Origin: Sulfurivirga caldicuralii | GTDB taxonomy: Bacteria > Pseudomonadota > Gammaproteobacteria > Thiomicrospirales > Thiomicrospiraceae | NCBI GenBank assembly: GCA_015661715.1 | Contig: DQVN01000140.1 | Location: 1-14,067 of the forward strand | Direction of reading: 5' to 3' | Length of the DNA: 14,067 nucleotides | Shown here: piece by piece, positions 13,707 through 14,067 of the stretch | Layout of the letters: the number at the start of each line of letters is the position of its first letter | How positions within the stretch are numbered: position 1 is the first letter of the stretch | Made by a program: the position numbers and the translations under genes | The notes under the pieces: model-generated | What the model saw: only the letters and a program-made list of their open reading frames with translations | What the model was told of the DNA's origin: nothing | The model's database searches: none

Positions 13707-14067
13707 TTGACCACTTGCACTTCAGCGGGAAACATCGGCGCCTTATATCCACGGGAAAGCGATCTGATCTGGAAGGTGTACTTCAAAGATGGACAACCCC
13801 TGTATCTCTACCTGCTGCTGGAGTTCCAATCCACCCAGGATGGGGAGATGCCCTTACGCCTGCTGGAATACATCATCCTGCTCTACCGCACCCTGATCAA
13901 AAGCGGTCAGGCCCAGGCCCTGCCACCGGTGATGCCCGTGGTGCTCTACAATGGCGATACCCGCTGGCGACACCCACCGCCTTAGAGCAGATGATTCAGG
14001 CCCCATCCTTTCTCAAGCCCTGGCAGCCGCAGTTTCAGTTTATGCTGCTGGATGAAGGGGCCTTTGA
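13707..14067 (+). pseudogene. Decayed Rpn/transposase_31-like PD-(D/E)XK protein, frameshifted and cut by the window
   Basis: Remnant of the Rpn/YhgA-like family (PD-(D/E)XK nuclease fold; recombination-promoting nucleases, also annotated as putative transposase). The family core is clear: YPRESDLIWKVYFKDG, YLYLLLEFQST with the E-x-Q catalytic pair, MPLRLLEYIILLYRTLIKSG and LPPVMPVVLYNGDTRW. The frame then ends in TAG at 13983. Dropping into the next frame at 13970 restores family-like sequence (TPTALEQMIQAPSFLKPW, then QFMLLDEGAF) to the window edge, which points to loss of one base near 13968-13970. The usual N-terminus (HDxxYKxLFSHPxMV) is not found; the frame is open upstream only to a stop at 13638 and shows nothing recognisable. 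TTG 13707 is only a nominal start. The gene looks non-functional unless recoding restores it. Confidence 0.75.

Overview
The window looks like chromosomal DNA of a G+C-rich gammaproteobacterium. The evidence is the split alpha/beta glycyl-tRNA synthetase, the glyQ-glyS-gmhB-acyltransferase order (known at the Pseudomonas origin region), the proC-yggT-yggU block, and a MepM-like peptidase directly followed by anmK. I cannot name a genus from the sequence. Genes are tightly packed and many junctions overlap by one to a few bases.

Layout. (1) Bases 1-1160 (+): 3' part of a DEAD-box RNA helicase with a very basic tail, closed by a hairpin. (2) 1333-3018 (+): proC, yggT and a DUF167 (yggU) gene, ending in two tandem hairpins with T-runs. 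(3) 9728 down to 3098 (-): a seven-gene collinear run, glyQ, glyS, gmhB, a PlsC-type acyltransferase, a MotA-type channel protein and two different MotB/OmpA-type proteins. Junctions run from a 14-base overlap to a 15-base gap, so one transcript is likely. (4) 9876-12250 (+): a divergently read MepM-like M23 peptidase, then anmK with a one-base overlap. Together they fit peptidoglycan hydrolysis and recycling of anhydro-MurNAc. (5) 12251-14067 (+): an AT-richer stretch with a small outer-membrane beta-barrel protein and a DUF2846 lipoprotein, then a decayed PD-(D/E)XK (Rpn/transposase_31-like) reading frame that runs off the window.

The most unusual part is the motor cluster at 3098-5356. It has one MotA-like protein and two peptidoglycan-binding B-type subunits. 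The distal one keeps the membrane aspartate that carries ions in MotB. The proximal one aligns well through the same helix but has alanine there. The MotA-like protein also seems to have about 15 extra residues between its third and fourth membrane helices. This suggests an asymmetric stator or another peptidoglycan-anchored ion-driven machine, made together with glycyl-tRNA synthetase and envelope-lipid enzymes. Other points of note are a GmhB that lacks all four expected zinc ligands and a six-G run inside a candidate promoter of the outer-membrane protein gene. No tRNA, rRNA, CRISPR array or complete mobile element was seen.
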